Shown here piece after piece: positions 50,682-59,900 of a DNA stretch of 64,000 nucleotides. Below the pieces are notes generated by a model that made no database searches, was not told the DNA's origin, and worked only from the letters and a program-made list of their open reading frames with translations. The position numbers were made by a program, and so were the translations under genes. Origin of the DNA: S015-6 sp964384945 (GTDB lineage Bacteria > Desulfobacterota > DSWW01); contig CAYLMK010000017.1 of the NCBI GenBank assembly GCA_964384945.1, forward strand, positions 54,599 through 118,598. The letters run 5' to 3'. Each line of letters starts with the position of its first letter. Positions within the stretch are counted from its first letter, which is position 1.

Positions 50682-53213
50682 TCACCCCCCTGCGGCGGGT
50701 ATAATCTTCCAGATATTTTCGCAGTATTCCCGTATCGATCTGTCCGACGAAAACTTCCCCATGCGGGCCACATTCAGGACCGACATGCGCAACCAGTTGT
50801 CTCGATTCCGGTATGAAGAACTGACCCTGTCCTGGCAGTCGATATAGGACTGGTAGTCTGCCAGAAGCATGAACGGGTCATGGTTCAGCAAGTTGTCTGC
50901 CAAAGGTCCGAAAAGTTCCCTGTCCCCCCGGGAGAAATGGCCTGACCGTATCTGATCGATCGCCTCCCTGAGGTTCGGGTTTGACTCGTAATAGCCGCGG
51001 GGATGATAACCCTTGACCTTCAGATCCTCGACTCCCCCTGCGGTAAGCCCGAAGAGGAAGAAGTTCTCGGCTCCGACCTCCTCACGAATCTCGACGTTTG
51101 CGCCGTCGAGGGTACCGATGGTGAGCGCACCGTTCATCGAGAATTTCATGTTGCCCGTACCCGAGGCCTCTTTCCCGGCAGTCGATATCTGCTCCGAAAG
51201 ATCTGCGGCAGGATAGATCGCATGCCCGTTCTTCACGTTGAAGTCGGGAAAGAAGACAACTTTGAGCCTTCCGCCAACGTCAGGATCGTTGTTGACCACC
51301 TCGGCAACGGAATTGATCAGCTTGATGATCAGTTTTGCCATGAAGTAGCCAGGCGCGGCTTTTCCGCCGAAGATAAAGGTGCGGGGCACGATCTCCTGTT
51401 TCGGGTCTTTTTTGATGCGATTGTAAAGCGTGATAATATGGAGGGTGTTCAGGTGCTGCCTCTTGTACTCGTGTATCCGCTTCACCTGTATGTCGAACAA
51501 CGAGTCGGAATCCGCAGTGACCCCTGTCCTTTCCTTTATAAGAGCTGCAAGTCTGGTCTTATTGTCATGTTTTATAACTTCCCACTCCGCCCGGAACGCG
51601 GGATCACCGGCAAAGGGCTCGAGTTTCCTGATCTCATTTTCAAAATTCTTGATCCACTGATCGCCGATGGTCCTTGTAAGGAGCCCTGTGAGTCCCGGGT
51701 TGCTCAGAGCCACCCAGCGCCTTGGGGTCACCCCGTTCGTCACATTCACAAAGCGATCGGGATAAAGGTCATACAGGTCTTTAAGAACCGTCTTGGTGAG
51801 AAGGTCTGAGTGCAGTGCCGCCACGCCGTTGATGCGATGGCTCCCCACCGAGGCGAGATGAGCCATCCGCACATACTTATCACCACTTTCATCGATGAGG
51901 GACAAGCGTGCAACCCGGACGTCATCTCCGGGGAACCTCAGGCGGACTTCGTCAAGGAATCTCCTGTTAATCTCATAAATAATCTCCAGGTGCCGGGGGA
52001 GTGACTGGCTGAAAAGCGGCAACGGCCATTTTTCCAAGGCCTCGGGCAGCAGTGTATGGTTGGTGTAGGCCATGGTCTGCTGCGTTATTTCCCACGCCCT
52101 GTCCCAGTCCATTTGATGTTCGTCAATGAGGAGCCGCATCAGTTCTGCAACGGCGATTGAAGGATGGGTGTCGTTGAGCTGGACAGAAAAACTCTCGTGG
52201 AAAGTCTCAAGGCTCTTTCCCCTCAGGAGATGGATATGGATCATGTCCTGAAGCGAGCAGGAAACGAAGAAATACTGCTGCGCAAGGCGGAGGGTCTTTC
52301 CGATTTCCGGTTCGTCGTTGGGATAGAGGACCTTGCTCACGGTCTCGGAAACGACTTTCGTTTCAACCGCCTTGAAGTAGTCACCGATATTGAATGCCTG
52401 AAAATCGAAAGACTCGACTGCCTCTGATTTCCAGAGCCTCAGCAGGACTACCATGTAATTATGGTAGGCCGGGACAGGCGTATCATAGGCGACTCCCTTG
52501 ACCACCTGATGAGGAATCCAGCGGACCCTTAAACGCCCGTTTTCGTCCCGGAATTGCTCTGTCCGGCCGCCGAACTTCACTTCATAAGAGATCTCGGGCT
52601 CACTGATCTCCCATGGGTTTCCCAGACGGAGCCACTTGTCGGTCTTTTCGACCTGCCATCCGTCGCGGATTTCCTGATCAAAGATACCGAACTCATAACG
52701 GATACCGTACCCGATCGCCCGCACACTCAATGACGCGAGCGAGTCCATATAGCAGGCGGCAAGCCTGCCCAGGCCGCCGTTTCCGAGACCGGGTTCTTCC
52801 TCCTGGTCGAGTAGTGCGTTCAGTTCCACTCCGAGCTCTTTCAGCGCAGTCCGCATCGGGTCGGCGATGCCAAGATTAAGGAGGTTGTTTCCGAGATGTG
52901 GACCCGTTAGGAATTCCGCTGAGAGGTAGCATGCGATTCTCGCATCCGACCGTCGCAATCCCTCGCCCGCACGAATAAAATTGGCCAGCATCCGATCTCG
53001 CACCGTATGGGCGACGGCCATGTACCAGTTGTTTAGCGTGGCAAGCTCCGGGATGCGCGCCTGACCATACTGAAGGTGTTCGAGTACGGCCTGCTTCAGC
53101 GCCCCGGAACTCGTTCCCGTCCGTACGTCGTCACGTTCCTGCCGAATCGATGCACCCCTAGCCGGATGGGTGTCACTGTTGTAATTCTTTTTCTTGTCAG
53201 TTCTTTGTGCCAT
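50682..53213 (-). CDS. glgP: Glycogen phosphorylase
   Basis: 843 residues from the ATG at 53213 (GGGAG 7 bp upstream; an earlier start at 53240 lacks a site), standard family length. Marks: YYLSAEF-like ACYLSAEFLTGPHLGNNL, LGNGGLGRLAACYMDS, VQLNDTHPSIAVAELMR, TNGVTPRRW, QVKRIHEYKRQHLN, and the PLP-lysine segment EASGTGNMKFSMNG. It releases glucose 1-phosphate from glycogen ends. It works with the debranching enzyme, whose only intact copy is 30 kb away behind a glgP remnant. The region 53214-53644 upstream contains an activator site oriented toward the opposite strand. Confidence 0.95.
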   Translation of the reverse strand: MAQRTDKKKNYNSDTHPARGASIRQERDDVRTGTSSGALKQAVLEHLQYGQARIPELATLNNWYMAVAHTVRDRMLANFIRAGEGLRRSDARIACYLSAEFLTGPHLGNNLLNLGIADPMRTALKELGVELNALLDQEEEPGLGNGGLGRLAACYMDSLASLSVRAIGYGIRYEFGIFDQEIRDGWQVEKTDKWLRLGNPWEISEPEISYEVKFGGRTEQFRDENGRLRVRWIPHQVVKGVAYDTPVPAYHNYMVVLLRLWKSEAVESFDFQAFNIGDYFKAVETKVVSETVSKVLYPNDEPEIGKTLRLAQQYFFVSCSLQDMIHIHLLRGKSLETFHESFSVQLNDTHPSIAVAELMRLLIDEHQMDWDRAWEITQQTMAYTNHTLLPEALEKWPLPLFSQSLPRHLEIIYEINRRFLDEVRLRFPGDDVRVARLSLIDESGDKYVRMAHLASVGSHRINGVAALHSDLLTKTVLKDLYDLYPDRFVNVTNGVTPRRWVALSNPGLTGLLTRTIGDQWIKNFENEIRKLEPFAGDPAFRAEWEVIKHDNKTRLAALIKERTGVTADSDSLFDIQVKRIHEYKRQHLNTLHIITLYNRIKKDPKQEIVPRTFIFGGKAAPGYFMAKLIIKLINSVAEVVNNDPDVGGRLKVVFFPDFNVKNGHAIYPAADLSEQISTAGKEASGTGNMKFSMNGALTIGTLDGANVEIREEVGAENFFLFGLTAGGVEDLKVKGYHPRGYYESNPNLREAIDQIRSGHFSRGDRELFGPLADNLLNHDPFMLLADYQSYIDCQDRVSSSYRNRDNWLRMSVLNVARMGKFSSDRSIREYCENIWKIIPAAGG

Positions 53214-53529
53214 TGGTTGCTCCCTAAGCCTCAATGTCATCCCTGGCGAGCCGGCTTGCCCACAGGGAAAGCCGGTGCTGAAATTGCCTCAGGGCTTCCC
53301 CAATCAAGACGAGTTCCACGCGACATCCGGATGCATCAAGCCTCTCAAGTTACTATGATCGGAATGCTCTTTTTCATGCCTGATTCAGGCTAATAAGCGA
53401 GGTTCGTGCCATCAAAGGATCTCGGCTTGAAATCTCACGCCTGTGCTGAAGACCTCTTAATCGAAATCGACCGTTTTCAGGCAGTTAGGAGATCGACACC
53501 CCGTGAATAGGGTAACTCGGACCAATCAA

Positions 53530-53588
53530 GCGTTTCACGAAATATAGAGCATCTACTAAATATGGTAACGCACTTTTCCATATTTAGT
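53530..53588 (+). promoter_or_regulatory. Upstream activator site, boxes A and B (site 3)
   Basis: Box A GCGTTTCACGAAATATAGAG (53530-53551 with two further bases), then 9 bp, then box B. Box B here sits in a perfect 11-bp inverted repeat, ACTAAATATGG (53555-53565) and CCATATTTAGT (53578-53588). It lies about 62 bp from the -24 element at 53645 and is oriented to the + strand. Confidence 0.7.
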
Positions 53589-53644
53589 GAATTGTGGAAC
53601 AGACTTATTAGCAACTATTTGCTTTTAATACGTATTCCTACTGA

Positions 53645-53660
53645 TGGCACGAAACTGGCT
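53645..53660 (+). promoter_or_regulatory. Sigma-54-type promoter of the TPR gene (site 3)
   Basis: TGGCACGAAACTGGCT, identical to site 4. The -24 block is consensus and the -12 block TGGCT keeps the essential GC. Predicted start near 53672, leader about 180 nt. Confidence 0.7.
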
Positions 53661-53853
53661 TCTTAAGAAAACAAGCGGGATATTCAAGCCCGAAGGAGCA
53701 ACCACGACGAGGAAAGAAACGTTCCCCGGGTTTCGGGGTGAAGCCAGCACCGGTGGCGATGCGGGAGGACCGGGTACCGGACAATCGCTCGACTCGACTC
53801 CGGCGTAGCCGACCCCTGGGTTGCCCGGTGGATTGGACAGCGGCTTTCACGTT

Positions 53854-54774
53854 ATGAGGATGGCAATTCCGTTGAGGCTCAGGCAGACCATTCAGAAGGC
53901 CGGCGTTGTGCGAATGATCGTCCTTCTGGCGAGCGTCTTCATCGCGACGGTCGACGCCGCGCAAGCGCTGGACCTCTCCATGTCAAGCGACCCCTTTCAG
54001 AGCATCTTCAAGCGCCTGTACAACAGCGATTTCGTGGGAGCGCACAGCCTGCTCGACCGGCAAACGGAAGCCGACCCGGAAAACCCGCTCGTCTACGCGA
54101 TCAGGGGCGTCGCTTACCTCTTCTCGGAGATGGATCGGCTGAACATCCTCGAGACCGACTTCTTCTTGGACGACGCAAACATGGTGGACGGGCAGGGTAA
54201 AAAGCAGGAGCCCGACCCCGAGGTGAAGCGGGCGCTCTTTGCCGCGCTGGACCAGGCCAGGACGCGGGCGCGTGCGCGCCTGGCCGTCGATCCCAAGGAT
54301 CGGACGGCCCTCTTCGCGATGTGCATGGCGTCCGGGGTCTCCGCCGACTTCACCGGGTTCATGGAGCGGCGGCAATGGAAAGGGGTGCGGATGGAACGCG
54401 AAACCAACAGGTACGCGCAGCAACTGCTCCGCCTCGATCCGCCGGTCTACGATGCCTACCTGAACGTGGGCTGCTACGAGTACGTGATCGGCAGCCTCCC
54501 GTTCTTCGTCCGCTGGTTCGTGCGGTTCGAAAACATCAAAGGCAGCAAGCGGAAGGGGGTTGAGGCGATGAAGTTGGTCGCCGAGCACGGTGTCTACTAT
54601 GGCCCGTTTGCCCGCATCCTGCTGGCCATCGCCTTGCTTCGCGACGGCAGGATGGAGGACGCGCTCGCCATCCTGACACAGCTCTCGATGGAGTACCCCG
54701 AGAACGCGCCGTTGTCACGCGAGGTGGCCAGGCTCACCGACCGCATCAAGAAGAAGGCGGCCTTGCGGGAGTAG
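53854..54774 (+). CDS. Exported TPR-like protein
   Basis: 306 residues from the ATG at 53854; the ribosome-binding site is weak and starts at 53821 (TTG) or 53914 (ATG, giving an ideal short signal peptide) are possible. The hydrophobic segment VVRMIVLLASVFIATVDAAQA is a signal peptide with cleavage at AQA-LD. The mature chain is helical with TPR-like pairs (FKRLYNSDFVGAHSLLDRQT, NPLVYAIRGVAYLF, GPFARILLAIALLRDGRMED, ALAILTQLSMEYPENAPL). Function unknown. It is the only gene of its unit and sits behind the third sigma-54-type promoter, so it belongs with the envelope genes in that set. Convergent with the LpxR gene, 27 bp away. Confidence 0.78.
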   Translation: MRMAIPLRLRQTIQKAGVVRMIVLLASVFIATVDAAQALDLSMSSDPFQSIFKRLYNSDFVGAHSLLDRQTEADPENPLVYAIRGVAYLFSEMDRLNILETDFFLDDANMVDGQGKKQEPDPEVKRALFAALDQARTRARARLAVDPKDRTALFAMCMASGVSADFTGFMERRQWKGVRMERETNRYAQQLLRLDPPVYDAYLNVGCYEYVIGSLPFFVRWFVRFENIKGSKRKGVEAMKLVAEHGVYYGPFARILLAIALLRDGRMEDALAILTQLSMEYPENAPLSREVARLTDRIKKKAALRE

Positions 54775-54801
54775 CCTCGCGTGCCTGTCTCCTTCTGCAA
54801 A

Positions 54802-55995
54802 TCAGAAGAAATAGCTGATCGAGAGCGAACCGAATTCCTCGTTGTCTTCCTGCCCATCGAATGCCTCGCCCCAGAAGACGTGGCTGAGCTCAAACTGGAA
54901 ATGCCGATTGCCGACAGTCGCGCCGAAACCTGCCGCCGGAACGAAGAGCTTCTTGTCAACACTCGGACTGCCCTCAAAGGTATTTCCGTCGAGCGTGATA
55001 TCCCGCAAGACGAGAGTGCCGAATGGGCCGCCATAGACGGAGAATCCCCAGCCTGACTTTGGTCCGGCCTGCGCTGCGTTGCGCGGCGGTGGCATAAACC
55101 CCATGCCGCGCACCAGCGACGCGCAGAAATCATCCGGCACATTGTAGCCCCCTCTCAGGAATCCCCCGAATTCGCCCTGCGTCAGCATATTGCCCAACCA
55201 GCCGCCACCGATCGGCAGGATTTCCGCCGACCATCGGTTACGTTGGCCGGCGAGTCGGAACTTGTGGCGGTATTCGTAGGCCAGATTGAAGATCGGTTCG
55301 TTCTCCAACTGGTAATCCCAGCCTTGCGCTTCATCGTTACCGATGAGGTCATGAATCCAAGTCTGTGTTTCTTCAGCTAGGGACCAGGGGCCGAGGACTC
55401 CGGTCACGAATTTGAGTCCGTGATAGGAATTCGGTCGATCGACGTGCAACGTGAGCCCAAAGGCAAGAATTCCGGCGTAAGGCCGATCATTCGGGTCAGG
55501 GAAGGGCCGGTCAGTATCCGATGGCGTGAACATTGCCTGCGCCAGCTCATACCCCACAGTGCGGCGTCCTTGTCCCCAAGGGAGCCAGTTTGCCACCGGA
55601 TCCATCCAACTCGGGCCCGTGTGTGATGCGCCGAGGGCGATACCGTTGGTATAGAACCTGTCGGTTCCTCCGAAATAATCGTTCTCCCAACGAGCTGACG
55701 CTTCCCACTGGCGCTTGGCCGCACTCGGGGCATTCGTGTCATACGCCGTTGCCTCGCCGGCCGCCGCCCGCTGTGGGACGAAGATCCCGAGAGCCGCCAG
55801 GGAAAGGCCACAAGCGGCTATCGGAAGAAGCTTCTCGATAAGGAATCCTGTGAACGGAAAGCGCCGAGAGGATCGGTGCCGAACTGCAGCTCGCACCCCT
55901 CCCTGGCCGCGCTCCTCGGCGTAGTTTCGGTTCGGCAATAACAAGGAGAAATAGGCAACTCTCCAGATCAAGCCCTGTCTGCCTCGTTCTGTCAT
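54802..55995 (-). CDS. lpxR: Lipid A 3'-O-deacylase, LpxR type
   Basis: 397 residues from the ATG at 55995 (GGGAGG 9 bp upstream). The signal sequence LIEKLLPIAACGLSLAALG with AAAG cleavage lies only at about residues 48-78, so the first 45 residues may not be translated or the n-region is unusually long. The mature protein has WENDYFGGTDRFYTNGIALG (Asn-Asp and Tyr-Thr-Asn-Gly of LpxR), a Ser-His pair just after, NDRPYAGILAFGL, and ends in a beta strand with terminal Phe. LpxR removes the 3'-acyloxyacyl chains of lipid A at the outer membrane in a Ca-dependent way. It is driven by sigma-54-type site 4. Confidence 0.87.
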   Translation of the reverse strand: MTERGRQGLIWRVAYFSLLLPNRNYAEERGQGGVRAAVRHRSSRRFPFTGFLIEKLLPIAACGLSLAALGIFVPQRAAAGEATAYDTNAPSAAKRQWEASARWENDYFGGTDRFYTNGIALGASHTGPSWMDPVANWLPWGQGRRTVGYELAQAMFTPSDTDRPFPDPNDRPYAGILAFGLTLHVDRPNSYHGLKFVTGVLGPWSLAEETQTWIHDLIGNDEAQGWDYQLENEPIFNLAYEYRHKFRLAGQRNRWSAEILPIGGGWLGNMLTQGEFGGFLRGGYNVPDDFCASLVRGMGFMPPPRNAAQAGPKSGWGFSVYGGPFGTLVLRDITLDGNTFEGSPSVDKKLFVPAAGFGATVGNRHFQFELSHVFWGEAFDGQEDNEEFGSLSISYFF

Positions 55996-56159
55996 GACCC
56001 CGTCCTCCCAAGATATGGAGCCTCCGGCAATACCGGGGCAGTTCTGTCTCCATAGGGAAGAATGAATTGTCAATTGCTTCCTGAAGGAGACAGCAGAATG
56101 ATAATCGAAACCCATTGCATGCCACGCCCTCTTTGAATATGCCGTTCGGCTTCTTGAAA

Positions 56160-56175
56160 AGCCAGTTTCGTGCCA
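56160..56175 (-). promoter_or_regulatory. Sigma-54-type promoter of the LpxR gene (site 4)
   Basis: On the - strand: TGGCACGAAACTGGCT, identical to site 3. Predicted start near 56148, about 150 nt before the ATG at 55995. This also argues against translation starts upstream of 56148. Confidence 0.7.
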
Positions 56176-56228
56176 CAGCATGAATATGCTTCAAAATTGA
56201 ATAGTTCATAGATTCCGTTCTTCGTTTC

Positions 56229-56287
56229 ACTAAATATGGGAAAAGCGTGTTACCATACTTGGCAATTGTTCTGTATCTCGTGAAGCG
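56229..56287 (-). promoter_or_regulatory. Upstream activator site, boxes B and A (site 4)
   Basis: ACTAAATATGG at 56229-56239 and ACCATACTT at 56252-56260 form box B. Box A at 56267-56287, read on the - strand: CGCTTCACGAGATACAGAAC. Boxes 9 bp apart, box B 59 bp from the -24 element. From 56288 to 56480 I see no gene. Confidence 0.68.
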
Positions 56288-56486
56288 ACCAGATCAGGAA
56301 CGGACCACGACTGGCGGCTTCGTCCTCAGAAAGACCGCAAAAGCCGAAAAAGACGATGGGCTTGGATGAGAATGTCTTTCCGAGAGGGGACGATGGCTTT
56401 CACCGGCTCCGGCTTGCAGTACACGGACATGTGCAAGGTTTGACGGCGTACATCCTTGAGGAAGGCTTTAATTCAGTTCTATTCTA

Positions 56487-56857
56487 AACCCACCGCCTCT
56501 GGCGGAGGATCCGGAGAGGTTCTACCGATCCGGGGAGAAATAAAATAGGCTCTTCCTCCGGGAAAGCTCCGAATGGGGAAGGAGGAAGAGCCTATGCACG
56601 ACTGGGCAAGCTTATCGCACGTCGGATGGGACTGCAAATACCATGTGGTTATCGTCCCGAAGCATCGAAAGAAAAAGCTGTACGGGAACATTCGGAAGCG
56701 AGTGGGAGAGATCATACGGGATTTATGCCGACAGCGAGGCCTCGAATTGCTGGAGGGGCACCTGATGGCAGACCATGTGCATATGTGCTTGCAGGTTCCG
56801 CCGAAATCCAGCATAGCTTTTGTGATCGGGTTTCTGAACGGGACCCACCGTTCTTGA
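56487..56857 (+). mobile_element. IS200/IS605-type insertion sequence remnant
   Basis: Left end: AAACCCA followed by a CCGCC-TCT-GGCGG hairpin (56493-56505), as in IS200-like left ends. Then a perfect 15-bp inverted repeat at 56545-56559 and 56581-56595 whose right arm covers the transposase ribosome-binding site and start codon. The element breaks off inside the transposase; no right end was found before the kinase gene. Confidence 0.65.
56594..56857 (+). pseudogene. Truncated TnpA Y1 transposase
   Basis: 87 codons from the ATG at 56594. It has WDCKYHVVIVPKHRKK, the HUH pair in ADHVHMCLQVPPK and the FVIGFLNG helix, after which the sequence departs and stops. Full TnpA proteins of this family have about 140 residues. 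The C-terminal helix with the catalytic Tyr is missing, so the enzyme is inactive. Confidence 0.87.
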
Positions 56858-56950
56858 ATTTGTGACACCAAGCCTGTGATGACAAAGACTCGAACGCGGC
56901 GGAATATTCCCAACCGTGCTGCACATTCCGCTCTCTTGGGGGCCTCAGGG

Positions 56951-59900
56951 ATGAACTACAAATTCTCCGACCTTATCGAGGTGGCGAAAGTCCAGCGGCT
57001 CAATGATCTCATCTATGCGGCGACGGGCATTCCTGCCGCCCTCATCGATCTTGAAGGCACGATCATCACCTGTTCGGGGTGGCAGGACATTTGCACGAAG
57101 TTCCACCGCGTGAACGAAGGGATGGCGCAGCAATGCGTTGAGAGCGACACCGCGTTCGCAAACCAGGTCGGGGTCGGACAGAAATACACCGTTTTCGGGT
57201 GCGGGAACGGTTTGGTTGTCGCAGCCAGCCCGATTACCGTCGGTGGCGAACACGTCGCCAATCTTATTGCCAGTCAGTTCCTCTTTCGCCCGCCCGACAG
57301 AGACTCCTTTTTGGAACAGGCGACACGTTTCGGCCTTGACGAAGCGCCCTACATGGAGGCCGTCGAAAAGATCCCCGTCATAGAGGAATCGAAGTTGCCG
57401 CCTTTTCTTGAATACTTCTCAGAATTCGCCGCGCTGCTGGCAGAGATGGGCCTCAAGCAACTGAAGCAGCTTGAGGCGACCGCCGCGCTGCGGGAGACCG
57501 AGCAGCGCTGGGCCAGCACTCTTTCGAGCGTCGGGGATGCAGTCATCGCTACCGACAAGGACGGCAGGGTCACGTTCATGAACAACGCCGCGGAAGGGCT
57601 CACCGGCTGGACCCTGGCTCAGGCTGCCGCGAAACCGGTCACGGAGGTGTTCAACATTATCAACGAACGGACCCGCGAGGCGGTCGATAATCCCGTCACG
57701 AAGGTGCTCCAAAGAGGGATGACCGTCGGCCTGGCCAACGACACGCTTCTCCTCTCTCGAGACGGCAAGGAGATCCCCATTGACGACAGCGGCGCCCCTA
57801 TCAGGGACACAGCGGGCAACGCCATGGGTGTCGTTCTGGTCTTCCGCGACATCACCGAGCGAAAGGCGGCCGAGGAGGCTCTGAGGGAAAGCCAAAGGCA
57901 GATGAACCGAGCCCAGGAGATCGCCCATCTCGGGAGCTGGGAGCTCGACCTCGTGAACAACCGCCTCTCCTGGTCGGACGAAGTCTATCGACTCTTCGGA
58001 CTGCAGCCTCGGGAATTTGGTGCGACCTACGATGCCTTTCTCGAGGCAGTCCATCCGGACGATCGCGCAGCGGTGGATGATGCCTACACGGGATCCCTAC
58101 GCGAGGGGAGGGACACCTACGAGATCGAGCATCGCGTCGTAAGGAAAGCGAGCGGTGAGGTTCGCGTCGTCCACGAAAAGTGCGAGCACCTCCGGGATCA
58201 TACGGGCCGGATCGTCAAATCGGTCGGGATGGTACATGACATCACCGAGCGCAAGCGGGCGGAGCAAGAGCTTCGTAAAGCCCGCGCCGAACTCGAGAGA
58301 AAGGTGGCGGAGCGGACCGCCGAACTGCGACGCAGTGAAGCTTATCTGGCGGAAGGGCAGCGGCTGACCCACACCGGCAGCTTGGCCTGGGACGCCACCG
58401 CTGAGAAGATTGTTTACTGTTCAGAGGAAATGTTTCGCATCTTCGGATTCGATCCCAAGAAGGGTTTACCGACCAGGGAAAGACTGCTTCGACAAGTCCT
58501 CCCGGAGGATCGCGACAAGATAAGCAAGAGCTTGGACAAGGCTGTCCGCGAAAGAGTAGATACCTTCGATGAGTACCGGATTGTGCCGCCCGACGGAACG
58601 GTCAGAGATATTTACACGATCCTGCACCCTGTCCTGGAGAGCGCGGGAGATGCCGTTCAAATCGTGGGCACCGTGATGGATATTACCGAACGCAAGCGTG
58701 CCGAGGACGCCGTGCGGCTGGCGGGCGAGTACAACAGGAGCTTGATCGAGGCAAGCCTCGACCCCCTCGTTACGATCGACTCTGAAGGCAAGATCAGCGA
58801 CGTGAACGCTGCAACGGAGCAAGTGACCGGGCATACAAGATGGGAATTGATCGGCACTGACTTCTCCGAGTACTTCACGGAACCAGAGAAAGCAAGGAGC
58901 GGGTACCGTGAGGCATTTAGCCAAGGTCTGGTGCGTGATTGCGAACTTGAGATACGCCACCGTGATGGGAGAATTACGCCTGTTCTCTTCAATGCCTCTG
59001 TGTACAGGGCTGAAGCAGGTCAGGTGACCGGTGTTTTCGCCGCCGCGCGCGACATCACGGAACGTAAGGAAACTCTCCGGTTCTTTCAAGACATGGACAG
59101 GATCAACCGGGCCATGCAGGGGGCGAGCGACCTTGAGCAGATGATGAGGGATGTCCTCGATGCTATGCTGTCAATATTCGCGTGCGACCGTGCCTTTCTG
59201 GTCTACCCGTGCGATCCGGATGCCCCTTCATTTGAGTCGGCCATGGAACGCACCCGACCGGGATATCCGGCACGAAAAGGCGTGATTCCCGCCGCCCCAG
59301 ATAATGCCAAGCACTTTCAACTGTATCTTGCGTCAAGCGGGGCGGTAACACTTGGCCCCGGAGGCGACTACCCCCTGGAAATAGCGCGTTTCGGCGAAAA
59401 GTCTAAAATTATGATCGCCCTATATCCGAAAACAGGCAAGCCGTGGGTTTTGGGCCTGCACCAGTGCTCGGATCCGCGCGTCTGGACGCCAGACGAGCGG
59501 AAGCTGCTGGAGGAGATCGCCCGGCGTATGGGCGACGTCCTGACCAGCCTGTTGGCGCACCGGGATCTCCATGAAAGCGAAGAACGGCACCGGATCATGC
59601 TCCAGACGGCCATGGACGGCTTCCTTCGGACTGACATGCAAGGACAAATCCTTGAGGCCAACGAGACGTATTGCCGGATGAGCGGTTACAGCGAGCAGGA
59701 ACTCCTAACCAGGGGTATTGCGGATGTAGAGGCAGTGCATAATGTCGAGATGATCTCCGCCAATATGAGAAGAATCGCGGAATTCGGGCCGTACCGTTTC
59801 GAATCCCTCCATCGACGGAAAGACGGCAGCCTCTTTGACGTCGAAATCAGCGCTCAGTACCAGCCCATCGCCGCCGGCCAAGTTGTCGTTTTTGTACGCG

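Noticed and set aside
53638..53964. A 108-codon - strand frame downstream of activator site 3.
   Set aside because: Overlaps the predicted promoter and start of the TPR gene, and has shadow-like composition.
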